Shown here one piece after another: positions 1-15,000 of a DNA stretch of 64,000 nt. Origin of the DNA: Heliopora coerulea (taxonomy: Eukaryota; Cnidaria; Anthozoa; Scleralcyonacea; Helioporidae); assembly GCA_030142905.1 (NCBI GenBank), contig JASJOG010000034.1, positions 616,501 to 680,500 of the forward strand. The letters are read 5' to 3'. How positions within the stretch are numbered: position 1 is the first letter of the stretch; every line of letters begins with the position of its first letter. Under the pieces are notes generated by a model that saw only the letters and a program-made list of their open reading frames with translations, was not told the DNA's origin and did not search any database. The translations under genes and the position numbers were made by a program.

Positions 1-2655
1 ATGTAAAAATACTTAATTCATTCATTGATTAGTGGTGATTCCGAACAGGCGCAATGCTCAACTCCAATGAAATATTTTGCTCAGATTTTGAAAAGTTCAA
101 AGAAGAAGGACAAAAAGACCTTGTCGTTTAGGACTTGGGATCACTCAATCATTCGAGACTCAAATAACAAAGGGCATGGTGGCCATGTTGGTGTACCTAA
201 CATAAAAAGATTCTCAAAATTCTTGTGTCAAGAAACTCCAGGATGACGGCTAGGACGTCAACAGCATATGTTCTATAACTTCAGTTTCGGTCGATTATTC
301 AGGTATCTAATCAAAGTGCGTTTTAACAGAAATGTAATGTACAATAACCTCTTTCAAACCAACGATACCGTGTACTATTCAATCAAGTAAAATCAGGACA
401 GGATAAAATCTGTGTTTGCTAGGCGGTGAGATAAATTTTGCGTTGAAGTGGTTATGAGAAATTTGGTGGTCCAGAAGTCAAGTACAATAAAGTCTCCAGT
501 AGCGGAACCAGAAGAGCAGCCCTGCCCCCACTTTCGAACTGTTAAAAACGCCATAGCTCTTTAAAGTAAATTTCACTAAAATGCATGGCATGACCTAGAA
601 GAGAACTTTTCGTAGCACTATATGGCAGAGGCTGTGTGATGGGAGTTGTAAGGGTTAACGGTCACGAGTGTGATAAAGGACTTAACTTCGCGAGTTTTTT
701 TTTCAGTTTGCGGTTGAAGAAACGTTCGTTGTCAGAAATTAAGATATTCACTCATTAGCATGCGATAAGCAGTTTATCACACTGTTTTCAAAGGTGAGCA
801 CTGTGATAAGTGGTTATTGCACTCTTTTGAAATGTTGTCCCACTCCTGAATACTAGTCAGTGGAATAAAGGATTTAACGCTTCTGTTGAAACAATGAATT
901 GTGGGTGTGCCATGAGAGAAATTTTCTTTCTTTTAGATCTTTCACATAGCTGACATCACATGTAAAAAGGGTGTAAACTGTACATTGACGAACCACATCT
1001 CAAAACCAACTGTCAACTTCACACACTCGTCGTTCACCCTTCATACTATTGCTGTGAACTGTGTAGTATATATATTCGATGTCGTGTCAAAATACAAAAT
1101 TTGGAACCACAGGTTTTGGTCAAATTTCTAAAATACAGAAAATACTTGGTTTGTGACAATACATTAAATTTAAACGCACTATCTATGTCAATTGGTCACT
1201 GGATCTGAAGACAATCTGGAGAAAAGTTTCTTAAACTTTATTGCACAACGATTCAAGGACAACCCAGCTTGGCAATAAATATTGCATTGACTGACAATGC
1301 CTTAGATATTAATATCATGAAACTTTAAAGGACTTTTGGCCAACACCTCTTAGTCGACAATTAGTCCTCGAGCGGGAAATAGGTGAAGAATGTACTTGGT
1401 TATTGCCAATACTTTGTTTAGAGCTATACAGATCATGTACACCATCTTTCTTGCCAAGTTATATTCAGAATAAATAGAACTACAATCGAACATTTTATTC
1501 AAGTCGGCGACCAGCCTGCCTCCGCCTCAAACCTTTTACTTACCACTCATATCTCCAGTGATATATTTTCTACTCAAGATTTATAAACCTAATAATACTT
1601 GTCGCCCTCTTGTTTCCACACATTATCTTGTACGCTTTATTCCTTAAAGCTTAAATTTTGCTTTAGTTTGGGTCATTTATTCCCTTACTGGTTAGTGATT
1701 TAGCATGAGCGAATAAAAATGTTGGCTTATGTCCTTCATTTCTATGGGTTTTAGTTCATCTCATTTACGTATTCCATTACAAGTTCATATTTTTATATAG
1801 GATGGGTGGATAAAAATATTGGCTTGTATAATTTATTCCTTGGGTTTTTCCGAATCTTTATTTTAACTTCTATGCATTTGCATTAACCTCTTGGTTCCTC
1901 TGCCTGTTCCAATCCGCTTCGGTTAATTGATCAACGTTAAAAATAATCAAATGACCTTCCATAATTTGCATCTCGTTACTTTGTTTGTTATAAAACTTTT
2001 TAATCTTATTGGTTATTTTTTTGTCACATGACTTTTTTCCGTCTATAAAAATATCACCACGCGTTCGTTTCATTTCTTTTTGAACTCTGACCAAGAGCTT
2101 TTTATTCACTTTCATCCTGTGCCTGGCAGATACGTTATGATAATCTAGTCCTCATTAGCGTTATTCTACCTGGTAAACTGAGAAAATGGCATCAGACGAA
2201 GTTGCTGTTCGTTTGAGGCCATTAAACCAAAGGCTAGTAGGCTTTAATTCGATTCTGGCGCAATATTTTGAACTATTCTTATAGGAACAATACACTTACA
2301 TGACTGTCATGTTGTCATTTTAGCGAAAAGATCGAAAGAGCTTAAATTATAGTCGATATGGAAGTAAAGAAAACCAAGTTTTTAAACTCTAAGGTGGGGC
2401 AAACGAACTTCGGAGTTGTGTGTGGGAGCTGGCAGCGAATTATATAATTATGTTATAGATTCATAGTCTACCATCTTAGTCTGATATCGTTTCCTTTTAT
2501 TTGGTATTTCTAAGCTAACTCTGTTGAAAAGGCAAAGAAGTTCAATTTCGATCACTCCTGTTGCTCTGCCGACAACAGACGTCGAAATTATTCAACACAA
2601 GAGAAGATTGGTCGAACAAAACTTATATCACGCATTGAGTAAGCAGTTTAACATC
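1..2655. other. Unique sequence without recognised gene
   Basis: No open frame here resembles a known family and no convincing exon with splice sites was found. The longest minus-strand frame (1870-2115, 81 codons, Lys/Asn-rich) matches nothing I recognise. The sequence is AT-rich and non-repetitive at the scale I can read. It runs into degenerate satellite monomers near 2660. Confidence 0.5.
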
Positions 2656-2659
2656 TAGG

Positions 2660-3012
2660 ACCTAATTTATCCCCTTCTCACAAAAAAATTAGGGAGTTAA
2701 CACATCATTTTTGACGATCCTTCGACCAATTTCAAACTATGGAAACAACCTCAAAATTAAAATGTTTGGACCATGTACTGACGTTCTGCAGTGATTTCAG
2801 CCATTTTAGAACAAAATTGAACTAAAATTTCACGCTAAAAAATCAGAGTTAACCCGTGGTTTCTGACGATATTTCGACCAATTTCAAAGTTTCGAAATAA
2901 GCTTAGAACAGGACAGTTTAGGCGAAAAGCTTTAGTTTCGCGTTGATTCCAGCCGTTTTAGCTTAGAAATCGAAGAGATTTTTTGAGATCGAAAATTCTA
3001 GGAAAAAGTAAA
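2660..3012 (+). repeat. Degenerate left edge of satellite family A
   Basis: Two decayed monomers precede the regular array. The GTTAAC core occurs at about 2696 and 2848, 152 bp apart, then at 3016, after which spacing becomes a regular 168 bp. The core is still readable (GTTAAC, then TTTTTGACGAT or a variant, then TTCGACCAATTTCAAA), but the flanks carry many substitutions. Decay at an array margin is expected where unequal exchange no longer homogenises copies. Confidence 0.75.
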
Positions 3013-6000
3013 GGGGTTAACCCATGGTTTTTGACGATTTTTCGACCAATTTCAAAGTTTCGAAATAAGCTTGAAATAGGACAGTTTAGGCGAAATCCTT
3101 TCGTTTGTCGTCAATCCCAGTCGTTTTAGGTTGAAATTCGAAGAGATTTTTGAGGTCGAAAATTCGAGGAAAAAGTAAAGGGGTTAACCCATGGTTTTTG
3201 ACGATTTTTCGACCAATTTCAAAGTTTCGAAATAAGCTTGAAATAGGACAGTTTAGGCGAAATGCTTTAGTTTGGTGTCGATTCCAGTCGTTTTAGCTTA
3301 AAATTCGAAGAGATTTTTTGAGGTCGAAAATTCGAGGAAAAAGTAAAGGGGTTAACCCATGGTTTTTGACGATTTTTCGACCAATTTCAAAGTTTCGAAA
3401 TAAGCTTGAAATAGGACAGTTTAGGCGAAATGCTTTCGTTTGGCGTCGATTCCAGTCGTTTTAGCTTGAAATTCGAAGAGATTTTTTGAGGTCGAAAATT
3501 CGAGGAAAAAGTAAAGGGGTTAACCCATGGTTTTTGACGATTTTTCGACCAATTTCAAAGTTTCGAAATAAGCTTGAAATAGGACAGTTTAGGCGAAATC
3601 CTTTCGTTTGGCGTCGATTCCAGTCGTTTTAGGTTGAAATTCGAAGAGATTTTTTGAGGTCGAAAATTCGAGGAAAAAGTAAAGGGGTTAACCCATGGTT
3701 TTTGACGATTTTTCGACCAATTTCAAAGTTTCGAAATAAGCTTGAAATAGGACAGTTTAGGCGAAATCCTTTCGTTTGGCGTCGATTCCAGTCGTTTTAG
3801 GTTGAAATTCGAAGTGATTTTTTGAGCTCGAAAATTCGAGGAAAAAGTGAAGGGGTAACCCATGGTTTTTGACGATTTTTCGACCAATTTCAAAGTTTCG
3901 AAATAAGCTTAGAATAGGACAGTTTAGGCGAAATGCTTTAGTTTGGCGTCGATTCCAGTCGTTTTAGCTTAGAATTCGAAGAGATTTTTTGAGGTCGAAA
4001 ATTCGAGGAAAAAGTAAAGGGGTTAACCCATGGTTTTTGACGATTTTTCGACCAATTTCAAAGTTTCGAAATAAGCTTGAAATAGGACAGTTTAGGCGAA
4101 ATCCTTTCGTTTGGCGTCGATTCCAGTCGTTTTAGCTTAAAATTCGAAGAGATTTTTTGAGGTCGAAAATTCGAGGAAAAAGTAAAGGGGTTAACCCATG
4201 GTTTTTGACGATTTTTCGACCAATTTCAAAGTTTCGAAATAAGCTTGAAATAGGACAGTTTAGGCGAAATCCTTTCGTTTGGCGTCAATTCCAGTCGTTT
4301 TAGGTTGAAATTCGAAGAGATTTTTGAGGTCGAAAATTCGAGGAAAAAGTAAAGGGGTTAACCCATGGTTTTTGACGATTTTTCGACCAATTTCAAAGTT
4401 TCGAAATAAGTTTAGAATAGCACAGTTTAGGCGAAATCCTTTCGTTTGGCGTCGATTCCAGTCGTTTTAGGTTGAAATTCGATGAGGTTTTTTGAGGTCG
4501 AAAATTGGATGAAAAAGTAAAGGGGTTAACCCATGGTTTTTGACGATTTTTCGACCAATTTCAAAGTTTCGAAATAAGTTTAGAATAGCACAGTTTAGGC
4601 GAAATCCTTTCGTTTGGCGTCGATTCCAGTCGTTTTAGGTTGAAATTCGAAGAGATTTTTTGAGCTCGAAAATTCGAGGAAAAAGTAAAGGGGTTAACCC
4701 ATGGTTTTTGACGATTTTTCGACCAATTTCAAAGTTTCGAAATAAGCTTAGAATAGGACAGTTTAGGCGAAATGCTTTAGTTTGGCGTCGATTCCAGTCG
4801 TTTTAGCTTAGAATTCGAAGAGATTTTTTGAGGTCGAAAATTCGAGGAAAAAGTAAAGGGGTTAACCCATGGTTTTTGACGATTTTTCGACCAATTTCAA
4901 AGTTTCGAAATAAGCTTGAAATAGGACAGTTTAGGCGAAATGCTTTCGTTTGGCGTCGATTCCAGTCGTTTTAGCTTAAAATTCGAAGAGATTTTTTGAG
5001 GTCGAAAATTCGAGGAAAAAGTAAAGGGGTTAACCCATGGTTTTTGACGATTTTTCGACCAATTTCAAAGTTTCGAAATAAGCTTGAAATAGGACAGTTT
5101 AGGCGAAATGCTTTCGTTTGGCGTCGATTCCAGTCGTTTTAGGTTGAAATTCGAAGAGATTTTTGAGGTCGAAAATTCGAGGAAAAAGTAAAGGGGTTAA
5201 CCCATGGTTTTTGACGATTTTTCGACCAATTTCAAAGTTTCGAAATAAGCTTGAAATAGGACAGTTTAGGCGAAATGCTTTAGTTTGGCGTCGATTCCAG
5301 TCGTTTTAGGTTGAAATTCGAAGAGATTTTTTGAGGTCGAAAATTTGAGGAAAAAGTAAAGGGGTTAACCCATGGTTTTTGACGATTTTTCGACCAATTT
5401 CAAAGTTTCGAAATAAGCTTGAAATAGGACAGTTTAGGCGAAATCCTTTCGTTTGGCGTCGATTCCAGTCGTTTTAGGTTGAAATTCGAAGAGATTTTTT
5501 GAGGTCGAAAATTCGAGGAAAAAGTAAAGGGGTTAACCCATGGTTTTTGACGATTTTTCGACCAATTTCAAAGTTTCGAAATAAGCTTAGAATAGGACAG
5601 TTTAGGCGAAATGCTTTAGTTTGGCGTCGATTCCAGTCGTTTTAGGTTGAAATTCGAAGAGATTTTTTGAGGTCGAAAATTCGAGGAAAAAGTAAAGGGG
5701 TTAACCCATGGTTTTTGACGATTTTTCGACCAATTTCAAAGTTTCGAAATAAGCTTGAAATAGGACAGTTTAGGCGAAATGCTTTAGTTTGGCGTCGATT
5801 CCAGTCGTTTTAGCTTAAAATTCGAAGAGATTTTTTGAGGTCGAAAATTCGAGGAAAAAGTAAAGGGGTTAACCCATGGTTTTTGACGATTTTTCGACCA
5901 ATTTCAAAGTTTCGAAATAAGCTTGAAATAGGACAGTTTAGGCGAAATGCTTTCGTTTGGCGTCGATTCCAGTCGTTTTAGGTTGAAATTCGAAGAGATT

Positions 6001-9000
6001 TTTTGAGGTCGAAAATTCGAGGAAAAAGTAAAGGGGTTAACCCATGGTTTTTGACGATTTTTCGACCAATTTCAAAGTTTCGAAATAAGCTTGAAATAGG
6101 ACAGTTTAGGCGAAATCCTTTCGTTTGGCGTCGATTCCAGTCGTTTTAGGTTGAAATTCGAAGAGATTTTTTGAGGTCGAAAATTCGAGGAAAAAGTAAA
6201 GGGGTTAACCCATGGTTTTTGACGATTTTTCGACCAATTTCAAAGTTTCGAAATAAGCTTGAAATAGGACAGTTTTGGCGAAATGCTTTAGTTTGGCGTC
6301 GATTCCAGTCGTTTTAGGTTGAAATTCGAAGAGATTTTTTGAGGTCGAAAATTCGAGGAAAAAGTAAAGGGGTTAACCCATGGTTTTTGACGATTTTTCG
6401 ACCAATTTCAAAGTTTCGAAATAAGCTTGAAATAGGACAGTTTAGGCGAAATCCTTTCGTTTGGCGTCGATTCCAGTCGTTTTAGGTTGAAATTCGAAGA
6501 GATTTTTTGAGGTCGAAAATTCGAGGAAAAAGTAAAGGGGTTAACCCATGGTTTTTGACGATTTTTCGACCAATTTCAAAGTTTCGAAATAAGCTTGAAA
6601 TAGGACAGTTTAGGCGAAATCCTTTCGTTTGGCGTCGATTCCAGTCGTTTTAGGTTGAAATTCGAAGAGATTTTTTGAGGTCGAAAATTTGAGGAAAAAG
6701 TAAAGGGGTTAACCCATGGTTTTTGACGATTTTTCGACCAATTTCAAAGTTTCGAAATAAGCTTGAAATAGGACAATTTGAGGTCGAAAATTTGAGGAAA
6801 AAGTAAAGGGGTTAACCCATGGTTTTTGACGATTTTTCGACCAATTTCAAAGTTTCGAAATAAGCTTAGAATAGGACAGTTTAGGCGAAATGCTTTAGTT
6901 TGGCGTCGATTCCAGTCGTTTTAGCTTAGAATTCGAAGAGATTTTTTGAGGTCGAAAATTCGAGGAAAAAGTAAAGGGGTTAACCCATGGTTTTTGACGA
7001 TTTTTCGACCAATTTCAAAGTTTCGAAATAAGCTTGAAATAGGACAGTTTAGGCGAAATCCTTTCGTTTGGCGTCGATTCCAGTCGTTTTAGGTTAGAAA
7101 TTCGAAGAGATTTTTTGAGGTCGAAAATTCGAGGAAAAAGTAAAGGGGTTAACCCATGGTTTTTGACGATTTTTCGACCAATTTCAAAGTTTCGAAATAA
7201 GCTTGAAATAGGACAGTTTAGGCGAAATGCTTTAGTTTGGCGTCGATTCCAGTCGTTTTAGGTTGAAATTCGAAGAGATTTTTGAGGTCGAAAATTCGAG
7301 GAAAAAGTAAAGGGGTTAACCCATGGTTTTTGACGATTTTTCGACCAATTTCAAAGTTTCGAAATAAGCTTGAAATAGGACAGTTTAGGCGAAATGCTTT
7401 AGTTTGGCGTCGATTCCAGTCGTTTTAGGTTGAAATTCGAAGAGATTTTTTGAGGTCGAAAATTCGAGGAAAAAGTAAAGGGGTTAACCCATGGTTTTTG
7501 ACGATTTTTCGACCAATTTCAAAGTTTCGAAATAAGTTTAGAATAGCACAGTTTAGGCGAAATCCTTTCGTTTGGCGTCGATTCCAGTCGTTTTAGGTTG
7601 AAATTCGAAGAGATTTTTGAGGTCGAAAATTTGAGGAAAAAGTAAAGGGGTTAACCCATGGTTTTTGACGATTTTTCGACCAATTTCAAAGTTTCGAAAT
7701 AAGCTTGAAATAGGACAGTTTAGGCGAAATCCTTTCGTTTGGCGTCGATTCCAGTCGTTTTAGGTTGAAATTCGAAGAGATTTTTTGAGGTCGAAAATTC
7801 GAGGAAAAAGTAAAGGGGTTAACCCATGGTTTTTGACGATTTTTCGACCAATTTCAAAGTTTCGAAATAAGCTTAGAATAGGACAGTTTAGGCGAAATGC
7901 TTTAGTTTGGCGTCGATTCCAGTCGTTTTAGGTTGAAATTCGAAGAGATTTTTTGAGGTCGAAAATTCGAGGAAAAAGTAAAGGGGTTAACCCATGGTTT
8001 TTGACGATTTTTCGACCAATTTCAAAGTTTCGAAATAAGCTTGAAATAGGACAGTTTAGGCGAAATCCTTTCGTTTGGCGTCGATTCCAGTCGTTTTAGC
8101 TTAGAATTCGAAGAGATTTTTTGAGGTCGAAAATTCGAGGAAAAAGTAAAGGGGTTAACCCATGGTTTTTGACGATTTTTCGACCAATTTCAAAGTTTCG
8201 AAATAAGCTTGAAATAGGACAGTTTAGGCGAAATGCTTTCGTTTGGCGTCGATTCCAGTCGTTTTAGGTTGAAATTCGAAGAGATTTTTGAGGTCGAAAA
8301 TTCGAGGAAAAAGTAAAGGGGTTAACCCATGGTTTTTGACGATTTTTCGACCAATTTCAAAGTTTCGAAATAAGCTTGAAATAGGACAGTTTAGGCGAAA
8401 TGCTTTCGTTTGGCGTCGATTCCAGTCGTTTTAGGTTGAAATTCGAAGAGATTTTTGAGGTCGAAAATTTGAGGAAAAAGTAAAGGGGTTAACCCATGGT
8501 TTTTGACGATTTTTCGACCAATTTCAAAGTTTCGAAATAAGCTTGAAATAGGACAGTTTAGGCGAAATCCTTTCGTTTGGCGTCGATTCCAGTCGTTTTA
8601 GGTTGAAATTCGAAGAGATTTTTTGAGGTCGAAAATTCGAGGAAAAAGTAAAGGGGTTAACCCATGGTTTTTGACGATTTTTCGACCAATTTCAAAGTTT
8701 CGAAATAAGCTTGAAATAGGACAGTTTAGGCGAAATGCTTTAGTTTGGCGTCGATTCCAGTCGTTTTAGCTTAGAATTCGAAGAGATTTTTTGAGGTCGA
8801 AAATTCGAGGAAAAAGTAAAGGGGTTAACCCATGGTTTTTGACGATTTTTCGACCAATTTCAAAGTTTCGAAATAAGCTTGAAATAGGACAGTTTAGGCG
8901 AAATCCTTTCGTTTGGCGTCGATTCCAGTCGTTTTAGCTTAAAATTCGAAGAGATTTTTTGAGGTCGAAAATTCGAGGAAAAAGTAAAGGGGTTAACCCA

Positions 9001-12000
9001 TGGTTTTTGACGATTTTTCGACCAATTTCAAAGTTTCGAAATAAGCTTGAAATAGGACAGTTTAGGCGAAATCCTTTCGTTTGGCGTCGATTCCAGTCGT
9101 TTTAGGTTGAAATTCGAAGAGATTTTTGAGGTCGAAAATTCGAGGAAAAAGTAAAGGGGTTAACCCATGGTTTTTGACGATTTTTCGACCAATTTCAAAG
9201 TTTCGAAATAAGCTTGAAATAGGACAGTTTAGGCGAAATGCTTTAGTTTGGCGTCGATTCCAGTCGTTTTAGGTTGAAATTCGAAGAGATTTTTGAGGTC
9301 GAAAATTTGAGGAAAAAGTAAAGGGGTTAACCCATGGTTTTTGACGATTTTTCGACCAATTTCAAAGTTTCGAAATAAGCTTGAAATAGGACAGTTTAGG
9401 CGAAATCCTTTCGTTTGGCGTCGATTCCAGTCGTTTTAGGTTGAAATTCGAAGAGATTTTTGAGGTCGAAAATTCGAGGAAAAAGTAAAGGGGTTAACCC
9501 ATGGTTTTTGACGATTTTTCGACCAATTTCAAAGTTTCGAAATAAGCTTAGAATAGGACAGTTTAGGCGAAATGCTTTAGTTTGGCGTCGATTCCAGTCG
9601 TTTTAGGTTGAAATTCGAAGAGATTTTTTGAGGTCGAAAATTCGAGGAAAAAGTAAAGGGGTTAACCCATGGTTTTTGACGATTTTTCGACCAATTTCAA
9701 AGTTTCGAAATAAGCTTGAAATAGGACAGTTTAGGCGAAATCCTTTCGTTTGGCGTCGATTCCAGTCGTTTTAGGTTGAAATTCGAAGAGATTTTTGAGG
9801 TCGAAAATTCGAGGAAAAAGTAAAGGGGTTAACCCATGGTTTTTGACGATTTTTCGACCAATTTCAAAGTTTCGAAATAAGCTTGAAATAGGACAGTTTA
9901 GGCGAAATCCTTTCGTTTGGCGTCGATTCCAGTCGTTTTAGGTTGAAATTCGAAGAGATTTTTGAGGTCGAAAATTTGAGGAAAAAGTAAAGGGGTTAAC
10001 CCATGGTTTTTGACGATTTTTCGACCAATTTCAAAGTTTCGAAATAAGCTTGAAATAGGACAGTTTAGGCGAAATCCTTTCGTTTGGCGTCGATTCCAGT
10101 CGTTTTAGGTTGAAATTCGAAGAGATTTTTGAGGTCGAAAATTTGAGGAAAAAGTAAAGGGGTTAACCCATGGTTTTTGACGATTTTTCGACCAATTTCA
10201 AAGTTTCGAAATAAGCTTGAAATAGGACAGTTTAGGCGAAATGCTTTAGTTTGGCGTCGATTCCAGTCGTTTTAGGTTGAAATTCGAAGAGATTTTTTGA
10301 GGTCGAAAATTCGAGGAAAAAGTAAAGGGGTTAACCCATGGTTTTTGACGATTTTTCGACCAATTTCAAAGTTTCGAAATAAGCTTGAAATAGGACAGTT
10401 TAGGCGAAATCCTTTCGTTTGGCGTCGATTCCAGTCGTTTTAGGTTGAAATTCGAAGAGATTTTTGAGGTCGAAAATTTGAGGAAAAAGTAAAGGGGTTA
10501 ACCCATGGTTTTTGACGATTTTTCGACCAATTTCAAAGTTTCGAAATAAGCTTGAAATAGGACAGTTTAGGCGAAATCCTTTCGTTTGGCGTCGATTCCA
10601 GTCGTTTTAGGTTGAAATTCGAAGAGATTTTTGAGGTCGAAAATTTGAGGAAAAAGTAAAGGGGTTAACCCATGGTTTTTGACGATTTTTCGACCAATTT
10701 CAAAGTTTCGAAATAAGCTTGAAATAGGACAGTTTAGGCGAAATCCTTTCGTTTGGCGTCGATTCCAGTCGTTTTAGGTTGAAATTCGAAGAGATTTTTG
10801 AGGTCGAAAATTTGAGGAAAAAGTAAAGGGGTTAACCCATGGTTTTTGACGATTTTTCGACCAATTTCAAAGTTTCGAAATAAGCTTAGAATAGGACAGT
10901 TTAGGCGAAATGCTTTAGTTTGGCGTCGATTCCAGTCGTTTTAGGTTGAAATTCGAAGAGATTTTTTGAGGTCGAAAATTCGAGGAAAAAGTAAAGGGGT
11001 TAACCCATGGTTTTTGACGATTTTTCGACCAATTTCAAAGTTTCGAAATAAGCTTGAAATAGGACAGTTTAGGCGAAATCCTTTCGTTTGGCGTCGATTC
11101 CAGTCGTTTTAGGTTGAAATTCGAAGAGATTTTTGAGGTCGAAAATTCGAGGAAAAAGTAAAGGGGTTAACCCATGGTTTTTGACGATTTTTCGACCAAT
11201 TTCAAAGTTTCGAAATAAGCTTGAAATAGGACAGTTTAGGCGAAATCCTTTCGTTTGGCGTCGATTCCAGTCGTTTTAGGTTGAAATTCGAAGAGATTTT
11301 TGAGGTCGAAAATTTGAGGAAAAAGTAAAGGGGTTAACCCATGGTTTTTGACGATTTTTCGACCAATTTCAAAGTTTCGAAATAAGCTTGAAATAGGACA
11401 GTTTAGGCGAAATGCTTTAGTTTGGCGTCGATTCCAGTCGTTTTAGGTTGAAATTCGAAGAGATTTTTGAGGTCGAAAATTCGAGGAAAAAGTAAAGGGG
11501 TTAACCCATGGTTTTTGACGATTTTTCGACCAATTTCAAAGTTTCGAAATAAGCTTGAAATAGGACAGTTTAGGCGAAATCCTTTCGTTTGGCGTCGATT
11601 CCAGTCGTTTTAGGTTGAAATTCGAAGAGATTTTTGAGGTCGAAAATTTGAGGAAAAAGTAAAGGGGTTAACCCATGGTTTTTGACGATTTTTCGACCAA
11701 TTTCAAAGTTTCGAAATAAGTTTAGAATAGCACAGTTTAGGCGAAATCCTTTCGTTTGGCGTCGATTCCAGTCGTTTTAGGTTGAAATTCGAAGAGATTT
11801 TTGAGGTCGAAAATTTGAGGAAAAAGTAAAGGGGTTAACCCATGGTTTTTGACGATTTTTCGACCAATTTCAAAGTTTCGAAATAAGCTTGAAATAGGAC
11901 AGTTTAGGCGAAATCCTTTCGTTTGGCGTCGATTCCAGTCGTTTTAGGTTGAAATTCGAAGAGATTTTTTGAGGTCGAAAATTTGAGGAAAAAGTAAAGG

Positions 12001-15000
12001 GGTTAACCCATGGTTTTTGACGATTTTTCGACCAATTTCAAAGTTTCGAAATAAGCTTAGAATAGGACAGTTTAGGCGAAATGCTTTAGTTTGGCGTCGA
12101 TTCCAGTCGTTTTAGGTTGAAATTCGAAGAGATTTTTGAGGTCGAAAATTTGAGGAAAAAGTAAAGGGGTTAACCCATGGTTTTTGACGATTTTTCGACC
12201 AATTTCAAAGTTTCGAAATAAGCTTGAAATAGGACAGTTTAGGCGAAATGCTTTAGTTTGGCGTCGATTCCAGTCGTTTTAGGTTGAAATTCGAAGAGAT
12301 TTTTGAGGTCGAAAATTTGAGGAAAAAGTAAAGGGGTTAACCCATGGTTTTTGACGATTTTTCGACCAATTTCAAAGTTTCGAAATAAGCTTGAAATAGG
12401 ACAGTTTAGGCGAAATCCTTTCGTTTGGCGTCGATTCCAGTCGTTTTAGGTTGAAATTCGAAGAGATTTTTGAGGTCGAAAATTTGAGGAAAAAGTAAAG
12501 GGGTTAACCCATGGTTTTTGACGATTTTTCGACCAATTTCAAAGTTTCGAAATAAGCTTGAAATAGGACAGTTTAGGCGAAATCCTTTCGTTTGGCGTCG
12601 ATTCCAGTCGTTTTAGGTTGAAATTCGAAGAGATTTTTGAGGTCGAAAATTTGAGGAAAAAGTAAAGGGGTTAACCCATGGTTTTTGACGATTTTTCGAC
12701 CAATTTCAAAGTTTCGAAATAAGCTTGAAATAGGACAGTTTAGGCGAAATGCTTTAGTTTGGCGTCGATTCCAGTCGTTTTAGGTTGAAATTCGAAGAGA
12801 TTTTTGAGGTCGAAAATTCGAGGAAAAAGTAAAGGGGTTAACCCATGGTTTTTGACGATTTTTCGACCAATTTCAAAGTTTCGAAATAAGCTTGAAATAG
12901 GACAGTTTAGGCGAAATCCTTTCGTTTGGCGTCGATTCCAGTCGTTTTAGGTTGAAATTCGAAGAGATTTTTGAGGTCGAAAATTTGAGGAAAAAGTAAA
13001 GGGGTTAACCCATGGTTTTTGACGATTTTTCGACCAATTTCAAAGTTTCGAAATAAGCTTGAAATAGGACAGTTTAGGCGAAATCCTTTCGTTTGGCGTC
13101 GATTCCAGTCGTTTTAGGTTGAAATTCGAAGAGATTTTTGAGGTCGAAAATTTGAGGAAAAAGTAAAGGGGTTAACCCATGGTTTTTGACGATTTTTCGA
13201 CCAATTTCAAAGTTTCGAAATAAGCTTGAAATAGGACAGTTTAGGCGAAATCCTTTCGTTTGGCGTCGATTCCAGTCGTTTTAGGTTGAAATTCGAAGAG
13301 ATTTTTGAGGTCGAAAATTTGAGGAAAAAGTAAAGGGGTTAACCCATGGTTTTTGACGATTTTTCGACCAATTTCAAAGTTTCGAAATAAGCTTAGAATA
13401 GGACAGTTTAGGCGAAATGCTTTAGTTTGGCGTCGATTCCAGTCGTTTTAGGTTGAAATTCGAAGAGATTTTTGAGGTCGAAAATTTGAGGAAAAAGTAA
13501 AGGGGTTAACCCATGGTTTTTGACGATTTTTCGACCAATTTCAAAGTTTCGAAATAAGCTTGAAATAGGACAGTTTAGGCGAAATCCTTTCGTTTGGCGT
13601 CGATTCCAGTCGTTTTAGGTTGAAATTCGAAGAGATTTTTGAGGTCGAAAATTTGAGGAAAAAGTAAAGGGGTTAACCCATGGTTTTTGACGATTTTTCG
13701 ACCAATTTCAAAGTTTCGAAATAAGCTTGAAATAGGACAGTTTAGGCGAAATCCTTTCGTTTGGCGTCGATTCCAGTCGTTTTAGGTTGAAATTCGAAGA
13801 GATTTTTGAGGTCGAAAATTTGAGGAAAAAGTAAAGGGGTTAACCCATGGTTTTTGACGATTTTTCGACCAATTTCAAAGTTTCGAAATAAGCTTGAAAT
13901 AGGACAGTTTAGGCGAAATGCTTTAGTTTGGCGTCGATTCCAGTCGTTTTAGGTTGAAATTCGAAGAGATTTTTTGAGGTCGAAAATTTGAGGAAAAAGT
14001 AAAGGGGTTAACCCATGGTTTTTGACGATTTTTCGACCAATTTCAAAGTTTCGAAATAAGCTTGAAATAGGACAGTTTAGGCGAAATCCTTTCGTTTGGC
14101 GTCGATTCCAGTCGTTTTAGGTTGAAATTCGAAGAGATTTTTGAGGTCGAAAATTTGAGGAAAAAGTAAAGGGGTTAACCCATGGTTTTTGACGATTTTT
14201 CGACCAATTTCAAAGTTTCGAAATAAGCTTGAAATAGGACAGTTTAGGCGAAATCCTTTCGTTTGGCGTCGATTCCAGTCGTTTTAGGTTGAAATTCGAA
14301 GAGATTTTTGAGGTCGAAAATTTGAGGAAAAAGTAAAGGGGTTAACCCATGGTTTTTGACGATTTTTCGACCAATTTCAAAGTTTCGAAATAAGCTTAGA
14401 ATAGGACAGTTTAGGCGAAATGCTTTAGTTTGGCGTCGATTCCAGTCGTTTTAGGTTGAAATTCGAAGAGATTTTTGAGGTCGAAAATTCGAGGAAAAAG
14501 TAAAGGGGTTAACCCATGGTTTTTGACGATTTTTCGACCAATTTCAAAGTTTCGAAATAAGCTTGAAATAGGACAGTTTAGGCGAAATCCTTTCGTTTGG
14601 CGTCGATTCCAGTCGTTTTAGGTTGAAATTCGAAGAGATTTTTGAGGTCGAAAATTTGAGGAAAAAGTAAAGGGGTTAACCCATGGTTTTTGACGATTTT
14701 TCGACCAATTTCAAAGTTTCGAAATAAGCTTGAAATAGGACAGTTTAGGCGAAATCCTTTCGTTTGGCGTCGATTCCAGTCGTTTTAGGTTGAAATTCGA
14801 AGAGATTTTTGAGGTCGAAAATTTGAGGAAAAAGTAAAGGGGTTAACCCATGGTTTTTGACGATTTTTCGACCAATTTCAAAGTTTCGAAATAAGCTTGA
14901 AATAGGACAGTTTAGGCGAAATCCTTTCGTTTGGCGTCGATTCCAGTCGTTTTAGGTTGAAATTCGAAGAGATTTTTGAGGTCGAAAATTTGAGGAAAAA

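Noticed and set aside
1870..2115. 81-codon Lys-rich minus-strand frame
   Set aside because: No recognised motif, no splice or promoter support, and not repeated elsewhere. The length is within chance for AT-rich DNA.
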